Shown one piece after another: positions 1 to 10,298 of a DNA stretch of 64,000 nucleotides (within the stretch, counting starts at the first letter, position 1; each line of letters starts with the position of its first letter). The position numbers and the translations under genes are program-made. Below the pieces are notes generated by a model. The model had not been told where the DNA came from, did no database searches, and was given only the letters and a program-made list of their open reading frames with translations. The DNA is taken from the NCBI GenBank assembly GCA_019321725.1, contig CM033105.1, forward strand, positions 12,785,632-12,849,631. The letters run 5' to 3'. Source of the DNA: Paulownia fortunei (lineage: Eukaryota; Streptophyta; Magnoliopsida; Lamiales; Paulowniaceae).

Positions 1-795
1 AAGACTTCTCTCATCAGGGCATTTAATAGAGTATATTATGGGTATCCTGGCGAGAGTTGCTCTTCAGTTTGTTTCTTCCTTCCTTTTTCCTTATCTCTGT
101 ATTTGCGCTTTGCTTCTACTCATTGGAGTATGGTCTCTTCTATGCGGATATACTTCTTCGCTCTTGTAAGAAGCTCCTATAGCATGTTAGGAGGTCTCCT
201 TGCAATGGATTCCTTAAACCTCCCATGGCGAAGGTTCTACTGTATGATGCCAACAAGTAACTCATGGTTGACGTGGGGAATCTCGTGCACTGCTTTGACA
301 AAGCATCTGATGTAGTCCTTCAAAGGCTCACCATCTCCCTAGGCGATTGCGAATAGGTGTACAACTGTCTTAGTATACTTCTGATTGACAGAAAATTGGT
401 GCAAGAATCCTTATGTCAGTTGCTCAAGGTTGGTTATACTACCAGCCGGTAGTTGGTTGAACCATGACAATGCATGCTTTGAAAGCATGATACGAAAGAT
501 CTTACAAAAAACAACATCGCTTAAGTTGTACAAGTTTGCCTTAGCATATAACTTATCAAGATGTTCTTGAGGATCACTAGTTCTATCATACTCAGTAAGG
601 TTGGCAACCTTAACCCCTGCTGGTACGGACTCAACTAAGATAGCGAGGAAGAATGGGCTGTACTTAGATAGCGCTATATATAGTGAGAGGTGATGCTCCG
701 CGCCTGCACTGGTGATCCAATAAGGAAGTTTGATGGCATAGTTGGTGTTGTCTTAGTCTTCCCTCTTTACTTTAAGTTGTCCTCTGCGAGAGACA

Positions 796-1019
796 CCCGA
801 CTACTCATGTTCTTGTAGATATCAGCCCCTCTGTGCCTTATCGCTTTATGCCTCTACTCAGTCCTATCGGAAGCTGGAGCAAAGTTTTGGCTTTTATGAT
901 ATGACTATAATTTATCCTCCAGGAGGGATGCCCGACTACTTACATCTTTATGGGTATCAACCCCTTTGTGCCTCATCATTTCACACCTCTGCTTAGTCCT
1001 ATCGGGAGCTAGAGCAAAG
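796..1019 (-). repeat. Diverged tandem duplication in Tat-like gag
   Basis: Two copies of an about 89-bp unit start with cccgactact at 796 and 931, a 135-bp period (45 codons). They share the frame cgactact...cctatcgg-agct-gagcaaag. The copies differ at many bases, so the duplication is old. A period divisible by three is compatible with a duplicated coding segment in the N-terminal part of the gag. Confidence 0.55.
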
Positions 1020-1032
1020 TCTTGCCTTCTGT

Positions 1033-1037
1033 GAGAT
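1033..1037. repeat. Target-site duplication, left copy (gagat)
   Basis: The five bases gagat immediately precede the 5' LTR at 1038 and recur immediately after the 3' LTR at 11871-11875. A perfect 5-bp duplication is the usual integration scar of Ty3/gypsy elements and fixes both ends of the insertion. Confidence 0.9.
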
Positions 1038-2667
1038 TGATAAGTGCATATTTTGATATATTTTTATAGAAAATCCTTTATATTTTTCTTGCTTTATTTT
1101 TCTTAATATTATTTTTTTATTAATATTTTGTGTTAGGCAATGAATGAATATAAAAAGATCTAAAGAAGCATGTTTTCAGACTTATACAATTTTGGTATTT
1201 GGAGCATAACTCCATGATCAAAAGCCTTATAGATCTAAATCTTATTTCATTTGAAAGCCAAGAGATAGAAGTACAACTTTTATAGTGGAATAGTAGCCCA
1301 ATGCTATCTTGATTATAGCAGAAAACTCACTTAAGTGGTTGCACAAAATGGATCACCAAAAATTCAGTTCAACCAATATTGACTTATTTGAGCAATTTGG
1401 TCATATCTCTTAAGCCCAAATTGATTTTGAGCCAAAATTTGGATATGTTATGTAAAAGAGGTAAATAAACAAGTTTACAAGACAAGATGGTGAGAAAATG
1501 TGTCAAAATGGTAAACACATAGACTACAAAGTGTTGCTGCTGTTAAAGGATGACTCTTGGACATGATTTAGTAATTTAACCATATCTCCCTCATTCGACA
1601 GCCATATTTGACCAATGATATATGAAAATATATCAACACCAAAAGATCTACAACTTGTTTTTTTACTCATCATAAAAATATAGTTGTCTTTGACCTAAAA
1701 ATGTAATTCAATCGAGTAAGTCAAAATTTTGAAGATTTAGTGTAACAACTTACCAACTTTTAGCAACTAGCATACTACTTGATTAACTCCTCCATTATTT
1801 GTTTAGCCTCTAGAATAATCCAAGTACTATAAAAAGTCTATGTATTAATCTTGTAAGAGATGGGGGTAGAGGGTTTCTTTAGGCTAAGTTTTCTAGTATG
1901 TATGTTTTCTAGTAATGTAAGTGTTCTAGTAGTAATAAAAATGCATTCTCTATTTTCTTTTCTATTTTTAGTCTCTCCTACTTTTATTATGTTTTTTCTA
2001 AATTTTATTTTACAAAAGGAAAAAGGGTAAACCTCTTGATGGAGGAAGATAAATGATTATAAAGGTAGAAAATGTTAAAGTATGTTGTATTATTATTTTA
2101 AATTTTGATCTAAATGCTACTTGTTTTGTGGTGATTCTTCATTTATGTATTTCCAATGGAACAACAAATACTTGGGTTTATTTAACTTATTGTATGATTT
2201 TACCCACCGACTACTAATGTGAAACCTTGATTTGTTGTTGACAAATATGTGCATAAATGCTTGATCCCATAAATAAGTGTTGCCGTTAAGAGATAATTTG
2301 CAAATAGTAAGACAATATCATGATTAGCTTATTGCATGAGCTATTATATAATATCTTTCCATTGAAACCTTCATTATGTATGCATTCTAATTGTGGCAGT
2401 CAATAGAGGTAAAAAGAATAAATAACTATTTTTCTATCCAAAACTCAAGAGTGGATCCCTAATCCTCAATACTTTTATAACTTTGGTTTTCTTTAGTTAC
2501 AACATACATTAATGTTTCATGTATTTTGAATCACATAAATCCCAGTTTTTTTAGAATTATAATCCTGAATTCTTCAAGCAACTTCCCTATGGATTGACGT
2601 TGGACTCACGAAAAATTTAATACTTAATACAACCTGCACTTGAATTTGCAGCCTTAATATTGTAGCA
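1038..2667 (+). repeat. 5' LTR of Athila-like element
   Basis: Starts tgataagtgc and ends ttgtagca, directly before the primer site. It aligns along its whole length with 10299-11870. Differences include many point changes and an about 55-bp block near 1915-1965 missing from the 3' copy. The LTR pair is clearly diverged, implying an old insertion. Confidence 0.92.
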
Positions 2668-2690
2668 AGTTTTTGGCGCCGTTGTCATGG
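2668..2690 (+). promoter_or_regulatory. Primer-binding site, tRNA-Asp-like
   Basis: The first bases after the LTR contain tttttggcgccgttgtc. This closely resembles the tRNA-Asp-type primer site typical of Athila elements (tggcgccgttgccgggg), with mismatches at its 3' end. It marks the start of minus-strand DNA synthesis and confirms plus-strand orientation. Confidence 0.85.
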
Positions 2691-2863
2691 AAGGCAAGGT
2701 AAGTATTCAGGTTTGTTAATATTTTTCTTTGTAATATAGTTTGTTTATTTTCTTTATGGATATATGGTTATATGGTATCGCAGTCATAATTTTTGATGTT
2801 TAGTTAAAAATAATTCTAGAACTTTGTTTAAAAATTTGTTTGAATCATCTTCATATACTTCCA

Positions 2864-4100
2864 CCATGGCTGAAAATGAAAGTGTCCTGGATGAAAATGA
2901 GAATCAACAGGTGTGTATCATGCGTTATTACTTGCAACCTCTTCAAAATTCTTCTTCTTTTTATTTCATTTTCCTCTCAATTCAAATAACTTTCGATTCA
3001 AGTTAGGTATGATCCCTTTACTTTCTAATTTCCATGGTTTAGACTCTGAAAGCCCTGACTTGTATTTGAAAGAATTTGTTCTTTAAAAGATAAAGCAAAA
3101 GCTTGGCTTAATTCTTTAAAACCTAGATCAATGGGCACTTGGCAAGAAATGCAAGTTGAGTTTTTGAAAAAATTCTTTCCAACTTATAAAACTAATGCTT
3201 TGAAAAGACAAATTTAATTTTTTCTTAAAAATTCTAATGAAGCTTTTTTTCAATATTTGGAAAGATTTAAAGATTTGTTAAATTTATACCCATATCATGG
3301 TTTTGAAAAATTGCGCTTAATTAGTTTCTTTTACGAATATTTAACTCCTGAAACAAAATAATTTATTGAAACAATGTGTGTGAATTTCTTGATAAAAAAC
3401 CTGATGAAGCCCTAGAATATCTAGATCATTTGGCAGAAAACTTTCAATCATGACATAGTGTTAATTCTTTCAAAGGTTCTACTAGATCTAATCTTGTTAA
3501 TAGGAATAAAGAAAATTTTAGGAAATATTACCTTAGCCAAAAAAATAATCTAAATGCTAGGATTGCTAGTTTAACAAGAAAAGTTAAAGCCATGGAACTT
3601 AAAAAAGTAAAGGAAGTGCAAGAGAAAGAAGTTTGTAACAATTGTGAATTTTTGGGCACTCCACCAATGAATGTCCAAACATTCCAGTACAAGCATATTT
3701 TGTGAATACATTCAAAAAAATCCTTTTCATTCTCCATATTCTGAAATTTAAATTCCAAAATGGAGAAATCATCCTAATTTTAGTTGGCGAAATGATAACC
3801 ATGCCCAACCACTACATTCACAAAAACCACCAAACTTTTATTCTTATCCAGCTCCACATACAAAATCCCTTGAGGAGACTTTGCAAGTATTTATGCAAGA
3901 ACAAACAAACATCAATAATCAGACTTTGCAAGCTATTAATAAGATCAAAAGCATACTTTCAACACTGACAGCTTATTTGCATACTCATGAAAAAGGTAAA
4001 TTTCCTGCTCAGTATCAATCTAATCTTTCCAATCAGTGTCATGTTTTTTCTTCAGGTAAAAATTTAGTCAAGGAGGCTAATTCAGTCACAACCCTTTAGA
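2864..4100 (+). pseudogene. Athila-like gag remnant
   Basis: A start at 2864 (MAENESVLDENE) opens the region, but the frame is soon lost. Through 3040-3370, pieces such as KAKAWLNSLKPRSMGTWQ and EFLKKFFPTYKT match the retrotransposon Gag core in two frames, with a frameshift near 3080 and in-frame stops near 3217 and 3360. Further pieces to about 4100 look like the Gag C-terminal, asparagine-rich tail. Gag is the particle protein. The broken frame means no product is expected. Assignment is by motif spacing and by its place between primer site and protease. Confidence 0.75.
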
Positions 4101-4269
4101 ATGCAAAATTTATTGATAAAATACTATTCATCCTAAGGAGAAAGTTTCTAATCCACCTCTAGAAATGAAGAATGGAAATAGTTTTAACGATGAAGGTAAG
4201 TTTGATAAAGGTAAGTGTGAAAATGATGAATAAGAAAAATATTTACCTCCAACACTATTTCCTCAAAGA

Positions 4270-4850
4270 TTGCAAGCAACTGAGAAATTGAAGTCAAATG
4301 TTGAAATCTTTGAAGTTTATAAACGAGTCAAGATTAATATTCTATTGTTGGATGCAATCAAGCAAGTTCTACCTTATGCCAAATTTTTGAAAGATTTGTG
4401 TACAATCAAAAGAAAACATCATGTACAAAAGAAGGTATTTTTAATTGAAAGTGTTAGTTCAATCATTCAACAATTTACTCCACCTAAGTACAAAGATCCA
4501 GGTTGTCCACCATTTCATCTACCATAGGAAATACTAGAATGGAGTGTGCTTTGCTTGATCTTGGTGCTTGTGTAACTTTTCTACCTTTCTCAGTTTATGA
4601 ACAATTAGGTTTGAGAGAACTTAAAACAACTTTCGTTGTACTCCTACTAGCTAACCATTTAATTAAATTTCCAAAGGGAGTAGTAGAAGGTGTGTTAGTA
4701 CAAATTGATAAGTTTTATTTTTCAGTTGATTTCATTATTTTGGACACGGAGCCTATTACACAAACACATACTAAATTCCTATCATTTTGGGTCGTCATTT
4801 TCTTGCAACTTCAAATGCTTTGATCAATTGTAGGAATGGTATTTTGAAGT
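4270..4850 (+). pseudogene. Athila-like aspartic protease
   Basis: The frame from 4503 encodes a retropepsin-type domain with the catalytic motif region LLDLGACVTFLPFSVYEQLG followed by FPKGVVEGVLVQIDKFYF. In active plant proteases of this family the Asp of the D-[SL]-G-A motif is catalytic, and it is kept here. The preceding reading frame at 4270-4527 supplies the Gag-to-protease linker that normally precedes this domain in Athila elements. A frameshift near 4780 (after LDTEP) ends the match. The protease would release Gag and Pol proteins from a precursor. Confidence 0.8.
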
Positions 4851-5480
4851 TATCATTTGAAAATATGACTTTGGAACTAAATGTGTTTAATATTTGTAAG
4901 CAACCTACAGAAGATGTCGAAGTATAGGAAGTGGATTCAATCGAGGAACTTGTTCATGAAAACTTTACTACCACTAACTCTTCAAATTCTTTGGAGACTT
5001 ATTTTAAAAGTGAAAGTATTTGTAAAAAGGCATACGCTAGTACTCTCACTGAATTTTCATAAATACAAAAAAATCATTTTTGGAAGCCAAGGTTTGAAAA
5101 ACTTTCATTATCAACAGTAAAACCTATTCCATCAAGTATTAAAGCTCCCATGGTTGATTTGAAACTTTTGCTAATTTATTTGAAATACTCTTTCTTGGGT
5201 GAGAATGAGACTTTTTCAGTAATAATTTCTTCCAAATTTGATGCATCTCAAGAAAGTAAGTTGATCAAAATTCTAAAAATACATAAGAATGCTTTAGGAT
5301 GGACCATTTCTAACATTGAAGGTATTAATCATTTAATTTGCACACTTAACATATATCGAGAGGAAAATGCTAAACCTTTTAGAGAAATTCAATGAAGGCT
5401 AAATCCTAATATGAAAGAAGTAGTGAGAAATGAAGTCATTAAACTTTTAGATAATAGATTTATCCTATTTCTGATAGCAA
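4851..5480 (+). pseudogene. Protease-RT linker of Athila-like pol
   Basis: Short open frames (4881-5120 and 5150-5395) lie in the position of the poorly conserved linker before RT. The second contains a stretch resembling the Athila pre-RT region (ALGWTISNIEGINHLICTLN), where the family usually has AIGWTIADIKGISPS-like sequence. Stops and a frameshift separate it from RT. Confidence 0.6.
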
Positions 5481-6320
5481 ATGGTAAGTCCTACTCAAGT
5501 TGTACCTAAAAAATCTGGAGTTACTGTAATCAAGAATGAGAATGATGAATTAATTCCAACTAGGACCATTACTGGTTGGTTAATGTGCATTGACTATAGG
5601 AAACTCAACTCAGTTACTAGAAAACATTATTTTTCAGTACCTTTCATGGATCAAATCTTAGAAAGAGTTGCAGGACATGAATTTTATTATTTTTTAGATG
5701 GATATTTTGGGTATAATCAAATTGAATTACACTTGAAGATCAAGAGAAAACAACTTTCAGATGTCCCTTTAGTACTTCTGCATATCGAACGATGCCTTTT
5801 GGATTATGTAATGTACCAGCTACATTCCAACAATACATACTTAGTATTTTTAGTGACATGGTTGAATGTTTTCTTGAAGTCTTCATGGATGATTTTTCTG
5901 TTTTTGATAATTCATTTGATGATTGCCTATCTAATTTAGAAAAGGTTTTGATCAGGTGTGAAGAAAAGAATCTTGTGCTCAAATGGGAGAAATATCATTT
6001 CATGGTAACAACTGGTATTGTTCTTGGACACATTATTTCATAAAAAGGTATTGAGGTTGACAAATCTAAAATTGAGTTAATTACCAATTTTCTAAGACCA
6101 AAGATTATGAAGGAGATAAGAACATTTCTAGGATATGCTGATTTTTATAGAAGATTTATCAAAGATTTTAGTATATACCTTATACTTTGTGTAATCTTCT
6201 AACAAATGATACTATTTTTGAATGGACTAAAAGTTGTGAAAATGCTTTTGTTAAACTTAAAAGCATACTTACATATACTCCAATCATGTAACCTCCAGAT
6301 TGGACTTTACTTTTTGAAAT
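5481..6320 (+). pseudogene. Athila-like reverse transcriptase
   Basis: RT domain in two overlapping frames. 5481-5760 holds SPTQVVPKKSGVTV, MCIDYRKLNSVTRK and the FLDGYFGYNQI block. After a frameshift near 5755, 5792-6043 holds MPFGLCNVPATFQ and the catalytic FMDDFSVF (an active-site DD pair), then EKNLVLKWEKYHFM and GIVLGHIIS. Further RT thumb sequence (RTFLGYADFYRRFIKDF) runs to about 6180, with a stop after HIIS. It would copy element RNA into DNA. The DD pair is intact but the frame is not. Confidence 0.88.
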
Positions 6321-6640
6321 AATGTGTGATGCTAGTGACTATGTTGTTGGAGCTGTCTTAGGACAAAGAAAAGATAAGAAACCATATATTATTTACCATG
6401 CAAGTAAAACTTTAAATATTGCTCAATTGAATTATTCAACAACTAAAAAAGAATTACTTGCTATAGTTTTTGCATTGGATAATTTTAGATCTTATCTTGT
6501 TGGCTCAACAGTTGTTATATTCAGTGATGATGTAGCTTTGAAATATCTTTTATAAAAAAAAAATGCCAAACCGAGACTGATTAAGTGGATTCTCTTACTC
6601 TAGAAACTTAATATACGATTTGAGATAATAAGGGAGTAGA
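6321..6640 (+). pseudogene. Athila-like RNase H
   Basis: 6322-6555 encodes MCDASDYVVGAVLGQRKDKK, then YHASKTLNIAQLNYSTTKKE, then SDDVALKYLL. This is the plant Ty3 RNase H core (D-A-S, T-T-x-K-E-L-L, T/S-D-x-x-x-L). The normal T-D-H before ALKYLL is S-D-D-V here. A stop follows at 6553, and the rest of the domain is visible out of frame to about 6640. This domain removes RNA from the RNA-DNA hybrid. Confidence 0.85.
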
Positions 6641-7020
6641 GAATATGGTGGCTGATCATTTGTCGAGACTTGTTTGTGATGACTCATTTCAAACCACACC
6701 TATTAATAATACTTTCCCTGATGAACAACTATTTAATGTTTCTATTTTACCTTGGTTTGCTAACATTGTTAATTTTCTTATGGCGGAAAATATGTCATTG
6801 CATTGGAACTCTTAAGATAAAAAGAAGTTTTTGACTAAAGTGAAAAACTTTTATTGGGATGATCCATACCTATTCAAATACTGTCCTGATCAAACTTTCG
6901 AAGATGTGTGCCTAATAATGAGATAGGTAATATTATTAAATTTTGTTATTCAGAAGTATGTAGTGGTCACTTTTCAACAAAGAAAACCACTGCAAATATC
7001 TTGTAATGTAGTGTTGTATA
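6641..7020 (+). pseudogene. Integrase N-terminal part, catalytic core missing
   Basis: The frame reads ENMVADHLSRLV, then FPDEQLFNVSILPWFANI, then KNFYWDDPYLFKYC and SGHFSTKKTTANIL, which match the linker and zinc-binding end of Athila integrase. The match stops near 7015 at an AT-rich run (tatatatatata). The D,D-35-E catalytic core that should follow is not found. The next recognisable landmark, near 7095-7160, resembles sequence that lies after the end of pol in Athila elements. I infer a deletion of most of integrase. Confidence 0.7.
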
Positions 7021-7700
7021 TATATATACTTATTTTCTCTGACCTTATTTGTTTTGAAGGCTTTCTTTCTTTTATTTTTTTTTCTGGTTAAATGGCGGAT
7101 AACGGTACTCTATAGCTATTAAAGTCGGACTTATAAGTTTCCTAAACAACTAAAATCTTAGTATAAATTTTTTCTGTTTTTTTCATTCTCTTTTCTTGGT
7201 CGTTTCAAAGTGGGTGACATTCTTCTAACTCTCAAGAAGCAATTTTATTTTCTTTCTAAAAATGCAATTTTAAAAATTTATAAAATTAGGATTGAAATAT
7301 TAAGGATGCTTATGCATGAGGGCATCACAGAGGACATACGATGGATAATCGAAGCAAAGGCAAGAGCAAGTGAGTTTTCACATGAGTTTCGTGATTTGCT
7401 TAATAGAGACATGCCTGGTTTTGTTAAGAGCACATATTTAAAAAATTGAAGGGCGAAAAAATTAAAGTTTATCACAATTGTGCTAGATGGACTTGCAATA
7501 AAAAGTGTCATTCTTTATGAATGGTTTCTAAAAATTATGAAGATAAACTTAAATTTATTATGGATGAACTGGGCAAGGAGTCTTTAGATCACATTATATT
7601 AACTCTTAAGACACATTCATATGGATTAGCACAACATGTAATTATTGATTTATGTGATCATTTTTGAAATGAATATGAGCTTTATAGTCTTGGGAATCTG
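7021..7700 (+). pseudogene. Unrecognised reading frame between pol and LOG
   Basis: An open stretch at 7210-7449 has no ATG at its 5' end (it begins gtg). It encodes a hydrophilic, charged peptide (GDILLTLKKQFYFL, then TEDIRWIIEAKARASEFSHE). In other frames, coding-like sequence continues to about 7680 with CNKKCHSLW and HVIIDLCDHF. I recognise no family. It sits where Athila and Tat elements may carry an extra open frame, so it may be an old extra ORF, part of the same capture event as LOG, or chance. No initiation signal can be argued. Confidence 0.35.
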
Positions 7701-7990
7701 ACATTAAAAGACCCTATTGGCTAGTTTATAAGAAAACTGGATGGGAAACATATCCTTGATCCATAGAGGGCGTTTCAGCCATTACTGGACGTAAAACCAG
7801 AGAAAGATGTGAGTCATAATCACAACTACATGTATAATCACGTGTAAGTAGGTAATTTTAAATTTTGTGTGTCCTTATTTTAAACCTTTTTGACAAAAGA
7901 AAAAGATATGCAATAAATGCATTCACTATTCACACCATAATAAATAACGGGTACTCACTCTATTTTTGCACAACTTATTTTCAAAAAAAA

Positions 7991-8621
7991 ATGAAAGTGT
8001 GTTTGACTCGCAAATTCAACTATATTTGTGTATTTTGTGGATCCAATCTAGGAAAAAATGGTGAGTTTATAGGGGCAATCAATAATCTTGGTAGAACTTT
8101 AGTAGAAAGAAAAATTCATTTAGTGTGTGAGGGAGGTAGTTTAGGGTTAGTAGGGAATGTTGTTATTTCTGCTCATATAGGAGGAGTCAAAGTTCTGGAA
8201 GTTATCCCAAAATCTTTAACAATACATAATATCATAGGTATGACCATCGGAGATGAGCTAAAAGTGTCACATATTCAGGACAGAATGCCTAACATGTTAA
8301 ATAATACGGATGCACTCATCATTCTACCTGGCAGGTTGGTACACTAGAGGAATTATTCCAAGTTGTCTCTTGGGCACAACTCAATATTCACCAAAAAACT
8401 ATAGGTATTCTTAATATTAATGGTTTTTATGATGGTTTGCTATCTTTTGTAGATCATGCTGTGAAAAAAAATTTATTTCATCGTCTACGAGAAGAATCCT
8501 CATTTCTGCTCCGACACCTGACCAGCTTATTGATCAACTTCTAGTATATGTGATAGAACCCGATCTAGCTTTAGCCAATGTGGATTGGACCAACAGTAAC
8601 AATGGTAAAAAATGTAATTGA
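7991..8621 (+). pseudogene. LOG-like: Intronless LOG-like cytokinin phosphoribohydrolase copy
   Basis: A LOG (LONELY GUY) homologue spanning essentially the full domain. ATG at 7991, then YICVFCGSNLGKNGEF (nucleotide-binding start), VCEGGSLGLVG (usually VYGGGSxGLMG), VIPKSL, ELKVSHIQDRM (the conserved Arg is kept) and the PGGxGTxxE loop. That loop reads PGR then, after a 1-base loss near 8335, [21 protein letters not shown] second slip in the A-run near 8470 leads to a C-terminus with [13 protein letters not shown] and a stop at 8619-8621. LOG enzymes release active cytokinin bases from riboside monophosphates. Plant LOG genes normally have several introns and none are present here, which points to capture of a spliced transcript. 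Two frameshifts make it a pseudogene in this copy. Confidence 0.85.
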
Positions 8622-10285
8622 ATTTGACTCTCAATCTATGATACTTATTGTTAATGGTTTTATCTAATAATATGTGTTTTGTGTTGTTTCAGCTTTATTT
8701 TTTTAGCCACACTTCAGGTGATATCTTTTAAACTCTACTGTGCTATCTATTTTTTACATTGGGGACAATGTCTTAATTAGGTTAGGAAAAGGAATAGTTG
8801 ATATTATGACTTGCGTGTTCAATGTGTGTTTTTCTAATATTTTATTTCTAAAAAAAAATCAAGCATGTTTTCTTATGCGTCCGTTGAAATCATGAAAAAT
8901 GGTGGTAGAGTAAAGGGTAATTGTAGCATTCTTAAGATGGCAAGTTTGTGAAGTTTTTAATAAAAGTTTGTGAATTACCATTTTTTTTTAATTTTTTTTA
9001 GTCGTAGATGTTCTTCCAATTTCAATGATTAAAATCAAGCATGAATAATGTGGTTTGATTGATGATGGGTGTTTTTTTGGACTTTAATGTTGTTATTTGG
9101 TTAATATATTTTGCAATAATTATACTCATTTTTTTTGTACAAATAGTAATGTTATTTAGTGTGAAGACAATCATGTCAAACTAGGAAGTTCTTATACCCT
9201 TGCTCTAATCACCACTTGGATCTTCAACATGCAGGGGTTGAGTATTAGAACTTTTTCTTTTGGTCTATCGAGACGAACGACTGATAGTGCACCACTAGAA
9301 AAATAATTAAAGTATTAGGCTTTCTAGCACTATTACCAAATCAACTTGTTCCCCATGTGATGTTCCAAGAGAACATCCCCCTAGTGAGCCACTTTGAGCC
9401 TTTCAATAAATAATTATTTTTTTCATGTAACCATATCTTTTTATCTAACCTAAATATACTATTATCTAACCCTTGTTCTAAAAATAATTTGGAGTTTAAG
9501 AGACATTTCATTGACAGGGTGAACTTGCGAAAGAAATTTAGGTTGGAATAGAAGATAAGTGTGAGGGAGTTTCTCATCAAAAAAAAAAATGAATGAAAAA
9601 AATTGTAAAGTGCTTCGAGTTGCAACTAAAAATGAGATGTTGCAAGATGAATAAGAGGGGTCCAATTCAATAACAATAGACCCAGTGTTGAAATTTGTGG
9701 AGTTCGAAAATTTTTCATCGATAAACTCTATCTCTCTAATTTTATAAAGTTTTTAAAACTTTTGTTGCATCCTATCTTTTTATTTTTTAACCACATCACT
9801 ACCCTTTAGCCACATTACAACCTTTGTTGAAGACCTTTTGATTTCATATGGTGCCTTTAGTGTAGTGGAGATTTGCACCAAATGAAAAGTCTATGATGTT
9901 TAACTTTTTCATTAGAGAGTGGGTGATGGTTTTTGTAAGGTTCTATTAGAATTCACTTATTTAAAGCATGTATAGTTTGGTCATTGTTGATATTAACTAT
10001 CTACACATACACACTTGAGTATGCTTATTGTGAAAATATATTGACTTTTGAATAACTAAGAATTAAACTCAACACTTGTTTGATTTCATTTTCATATTAC
10101 TATATTACTTCATAGGTGTTTGTGGGTATCACCGCTGGAAACCCTCATGAGATTATAACTCGTCCTCTATGGGCCACCTGGGGGTTTAAAAGTTTGTTGC
10201 ATATGCTAAATGCAATCGTGATTTCCTATGAAAATGAATTAGTTTAGGTTTGTTTTAGGCTTGCTCGAGGACAATCAATGGATAA
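8622..10285 (+). other. Non-coding 3' region of Athila-like element
   Basis: AT-rich and without supported coding sequence. It contains acattggggacaatg at 8756-8770, matching a similar motif in the second Athila-like element (34693-34708). It also contains the tail ttgctcgaggacaatcaatgg just before the polypurine tract, a landmark common in plant Ty3 elements. Short open frames here are not convincing. Confidence 0.6.
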
Positions 10286-10298
10286 GTGTGGAGGAATT
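10286..10298 (+). promoter_or_regulatory. Polypurine tract of Athila-like element
   Basis: gtgtggaggaa lies directly upstream of the 3' LTR start at 10299. This is the plus-strand primer site for DNA synthesis and the expected form in this group. Confidence 0.75.

Larger units (their letters stand above)
1..1037 (-). pseudogene. Tat-like Ty3/gypsy gag remnant (interrupted)
   Basis: Read on the minus strand, this stretch gives a Ty3/gypsy Gag core: a D-P-Q-E-H-L motif near 560-575, then LSKHALSWFNQLPAGS near 440-490, and GDGEPLKDYIR near 310-345. These are the conserved landmarks of the plant retrotransposon gag domain (capsid-like protein that packages element RNA). In-frame stops are visible after LEQLT and inside the A-x-GDGEP stretch, so it is dead. 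The coding direction runs off the left edge of the window. The N-terminal side is cut at 1037 by the Athila-like element and resumes at 11876, where the leader, primer site and LTR end of the same remnant follow in the right order. The clade (Tat/Retand-like) is my inference from Gag style. Confidence 0.8.

Noticed and set aside
7865..7990. Upstream extension of the LOG reading frame
   Set aside because: The 42 extra residues are not LOG-like, and family similarity begins at the ATG at 7991, so I start the feature there.
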